DNA from: CAZPUI01 sp964415525
Lineage (GTDB): Bacteria; Acidobacteriota; Holophagae; Holophagales; Holophagaceae
Direction: 5' to 3'
NCBI GenBank assembly: GCA_964415525.1
Contig: CAYQAS010000145.1
Coordinates: 1-9,021 of the forward strand
DNA length: 9,021 nucleotides
Of this stretch, positions 7,549 to 9,021 are shown piece after piece. Positions within the stretch are counted from its first letter, which is position 1, and each line of letters begins with the position of its first letter. Below the pieces are notes generated by a model. The model was not told the DNA's origin, did not search any database, and saw only the letters and a program-made list of their open reading frames with translations. The translations under genes and the position numbers were made by a program.

Positions 7549-8814
7549 TTAACCGTTCAACTCCTGTTTCAATTGATTGAGGGCTGCCGCAACCGGCATG
7601 ACTTGCTGTTCACCGGTTGTCATATTCTTCAGGGTTACCTGATTTGTTTGGATCTCCGTTTCGCCAAAAATGGCCACATACTTTGCGCAGACCCGGTTAG
7701 CCTGTTTCATCTGCGATTTCATGCTGCGCCCGCCATGATCCATATCCGAACGGATTCCCTGCTCGCGCAGCTGATTCAGCAAAGTGAACGCAGGCAACAC
7801 TGCTTCCGCTCCCATCGGGATCACCCATACAGGCACTTCATCCTGCGCCGGCAGCAACAATTGTTGTTTTTCCATCGCCAGCAGTACCCGTTCCAAGCCA
7901 AGTGCAAAACCGATTCCCGGCGTCGAAGGGCCGCCACATTCTTCGATTAGCCCGTCATAACGACCGCCGCCGCATACCGCACTCTGCGCACCAAGCAGCG
8001 GATACTGGATTTCGAAGGCTGTTTTGGTATAGTAATCAAGTCCGCGCACCAAGCGCGGATTCAGTGTGTATTCAATGCCAGCGGCTTGCAGGAACTGCTG
8101 CAAACCGGCAAAGTGCCGGCTGCATTCCTCGCATAGGCAATCAACCATTTGCGGCGCTCCGGCCGAAAGATGGTTGCATTTTTCTTCTTTACAGTCGAGT
8201 ATCCGCATTGGATTGCGCTCAAACCGCGACTGACAATTCTCGCACAGGGCGTGCTGCTTGTCGCGCAAAAACTCCTGCAAAACCAGTCGGTACTGCGGCC
8301 GGCACTTCGGGCAGCCGACCGAATTGATCATCAGCTGCAGCTCGGATAGACCCAGACTCTCGAAATAACGCACTGCCAAAGCAATGATTTCCGCATCAAC
8401 TGACGGGCCAGACGGACCAATCGCTTCAATGCCGAACTGATGGAACTGACGCAGCCGGCCAGCCTGAGGCCGGTCATAACGGAACATCGGACCAATATAA
8501 AACAGTTTTGCTGCCTGCCCATCGGCGCCCAGTTTTTGTTCCAGATATGAGCGCACGACGGCAGCCGTGTTTTCCGGCCTGAGCGTCACACTGCGACCAC
8601 CCCGGTCATTGAAAGTATACATCTCTTTTTGCACAACGTCCGTCGTTTCGCCGATTCCCCGCAAAAACAACTCCGTATGTTCAAAAATCGGCGTCCGGAT
8701 CTCGCCGTAATGGTAACGGTCGCAAATCGATCGCGCCGCTTCTTCGATCCGTATCCAGTTTTTTGCCTCGCCCGGCGTAATGTCATGCGTGCCGCGTGGT
8801 CCTGCTGTAAGCAT
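7549..8814 (-). CDS. hisS: Histidyl-tRNA synthetase (class IIa)
   Basis: This enzyme charges tRNA-His with histidine in the cytoplasm. The product is 421 aa, the usual bacterial length. Its N-terminus, MLTAGPRGTHDITPGE, is the classic HisRS start. Class II motif 2 is seen around residues 107-128 (FRYDRPQAGRLRQFHQFG). The histidine-specific motif LVRGLDYYTKTAFEI starts at residue 255, GGGRYDGL at 282, and motif 3 (GIGFALGLERVLL) at 300. A C-terminal anticodon-binding domain follows, at about residues 327-421. The insertion domain carries Cys pairs (CPKC 168, CENC 191, CKEEKC 208, CLCEEC 226), a pattern common in Firmicutes HisRS and probably metal-binding. The start at 8814 is chosen for the GGAGG at 6-nt spacing; a longer frame from 8853 would overlap hemZ. 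The gene ends TAA one base before aspS, so the pair is almost certainly co-transcribed. Confidence 0.97.
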   Translation of the reverse strand: MLTAGPRGTHDITPGEAKNWIRIEEAARSICDRYHYGEIRTPIFEHTELFLRGIGETTDVVQKEMYTFNDRGGRSVTLRPENTAAVVRSYLEQKLGADGQAAKLFYIGPMFRYDRPQAGRLRQFHQFGIEAIGPSGPSVDAEIIALAVRYFESLGLSELQLMINSVGCPKCRPQYRLVLQEFLRDKQHALCENCQSRFERNPMRILDCKEEKCNHLSAGAPQMVDCLCEECSRHFAGLQQFLQAAGIEYTLNPRLVRGLDYYTKTAFEIQYPLLGAQSAVCGGGRYDGLIEECGGPSTPGIGFALGLERVLLAMEKQQLLLPAQDEVPVWVIPMGAEAVLPAFTLLNQLREQGIRSDMDHGGRSMKSQMKQANRVCAKYVAIFGETEIQTNQVTLKNMTTGEQQVMPVAAALNQLKQELNG

Positions 8815-8839
8815 GCGGAGCCTCCGTTCCCGTTTCGGC
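8815..8839 (-). promoter_or_regulatory. hemZ-hisS intergenic spacer with hisS ribosome binding site
   Basis: This 25-nt spacer contains GGAGG six bases before an ATG at 8814. That good Shine-Dalgarno selects 8814 as the hisS start over an in-frame ATG 39 nt further upstream (8853), which falls inside the end of hemZ. There is no room for a T-box leader or a promoter here, so hisS expression probably depends on transcription coming from hemZ or further upstream. Confidence 0.7.
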
Positions 8840-9021
8840 CTAACCGGCCGCAAACAGATTCTTGATCAATTGTTCCCGTTTTAGGGCGAGCTCTTCGATT
8901 CTACGAACATAAGTCGGAACATCTTTGGGGAAAAAACAGCCGTCCAATCGCCAGTCGGCAGTCCGTACCGCCTTGGTTGTCGCCGAAGGCCCCAGTCCAA
9001 TGATCGTACGCCGTTCTTCGA
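8840..9021 (-). CDS. hemZ: HemZ-like radical SAM coproporphyrinogen dehydrogenase, C-terminal 59 codons (partial)
   Basis: An open frame enters from the right edge (first full codon at 9019) and stops at TAG 8842-8840. The visible residues begin EERRTIIGLGPSAT and end EQLIKNLFAAG. The segment IIGLGPSATTK, followed by FFPKDVPTYVRRIEELALKR, resembles the C-terminus of HemZ-type oxygen-independent coproporphyrinogen oxidases, where a glycine-rich 'GxGA/PxS(S/T)K' stretch precedes a helical tail. In Clostridia and Negativicutes hemZ commonly sits directly before hisS, which supports the call. The radical SAM cysteine motif and catalytic core would lie outside the window, so function cannot be checked here. 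The stop is 25 nt before the hisS start, with no terminator between, suggesting one operon. The family match is from memory of the tail and gene order. A different radical SAM protein (HemN/HemW-like) is the main alternative. Confidence 0.75.
   Translation of the reverse strand, partial: EERRTIIGLGPSATTKAVRTADWRLDGCFFPKDVPTYVRRIEELALKREQLIKNLFAAG

Overview
This window is a low-complexity-free chromosomal segment in which every convincing gene lies on the minus strand, so transcription runs from right (9021) to left (1). Gene families and order point to a Bacillota (Firmicutes) anaerobe: the C-terminal end of a HemZ-type radical SAM protein, then hisS, aspS, a 6S RNA, an L-threonine aldolase, rarA and a PAS/GAF/SpoIIE regulator. 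The hemZ-hisS-aspS and rarA neighbourhoods are typical of Clostridia and Negativicutes. The moderate GC content of the genes would suit a Negativicutes member such as the Sporomusa group, but that placement is inference and not proven by anything here.

Region by region, in transcription order. 9021-8840: end of hemZ, 59 codons visible. 8814-7549: hisS (421 aa), 25 nt after hemZ. 7547-5751: aspS (598 aa), one base after the hisS stop. 5750-5365: a 386-base gap without protein genes. It holds a strong sigma-A-type promoter (5736-5708) and a structured RNA at about 5673-5495 that I identify as 6S RNA (ssrS) from its fold, its closing-stem sequence and its position after aspS. It also holds a candidate promoter and the ribosome binding site for the next gene. 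5364-4330: ltaE-type threonine aldolase (344 aa). 4327-2987: rarA/mgsA (446 aa), starting with GTG two bases after the ltaE stop. 2967-91: a 958-aa soluble multi-sensor PP2C phosphatase fused to an RsbW-like ATPase domain, 19 nt after rarA, with a strong Shine-Dalgarno. 90-1: a near-consensus sigma-A promoter, a 19-bp palindrome that looks like an operator, and a Shine-Dalgarno for a gene starting just left of the window.

Functionally the window joins translation (two class II tRNA synthetases), global transcription control by 6S RNA, amino-acid metabolism (threonine aldolase), replication-fork maintenance (RarA) and a stress or environment-sensing phosphatase likely to act in a partner-switching (anti-sigma/STAS) pathway. 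I found no mobile element, CRISPR array, tRNA or rRNA. I see no convincing undescribed defence or metabolic system. The most rewarding items are the unannotated 6S RNA, the degenerate nucleotide-binding box in the kinase-like domain of the phosphatase fusion, and the promoter/operator at the left edge.
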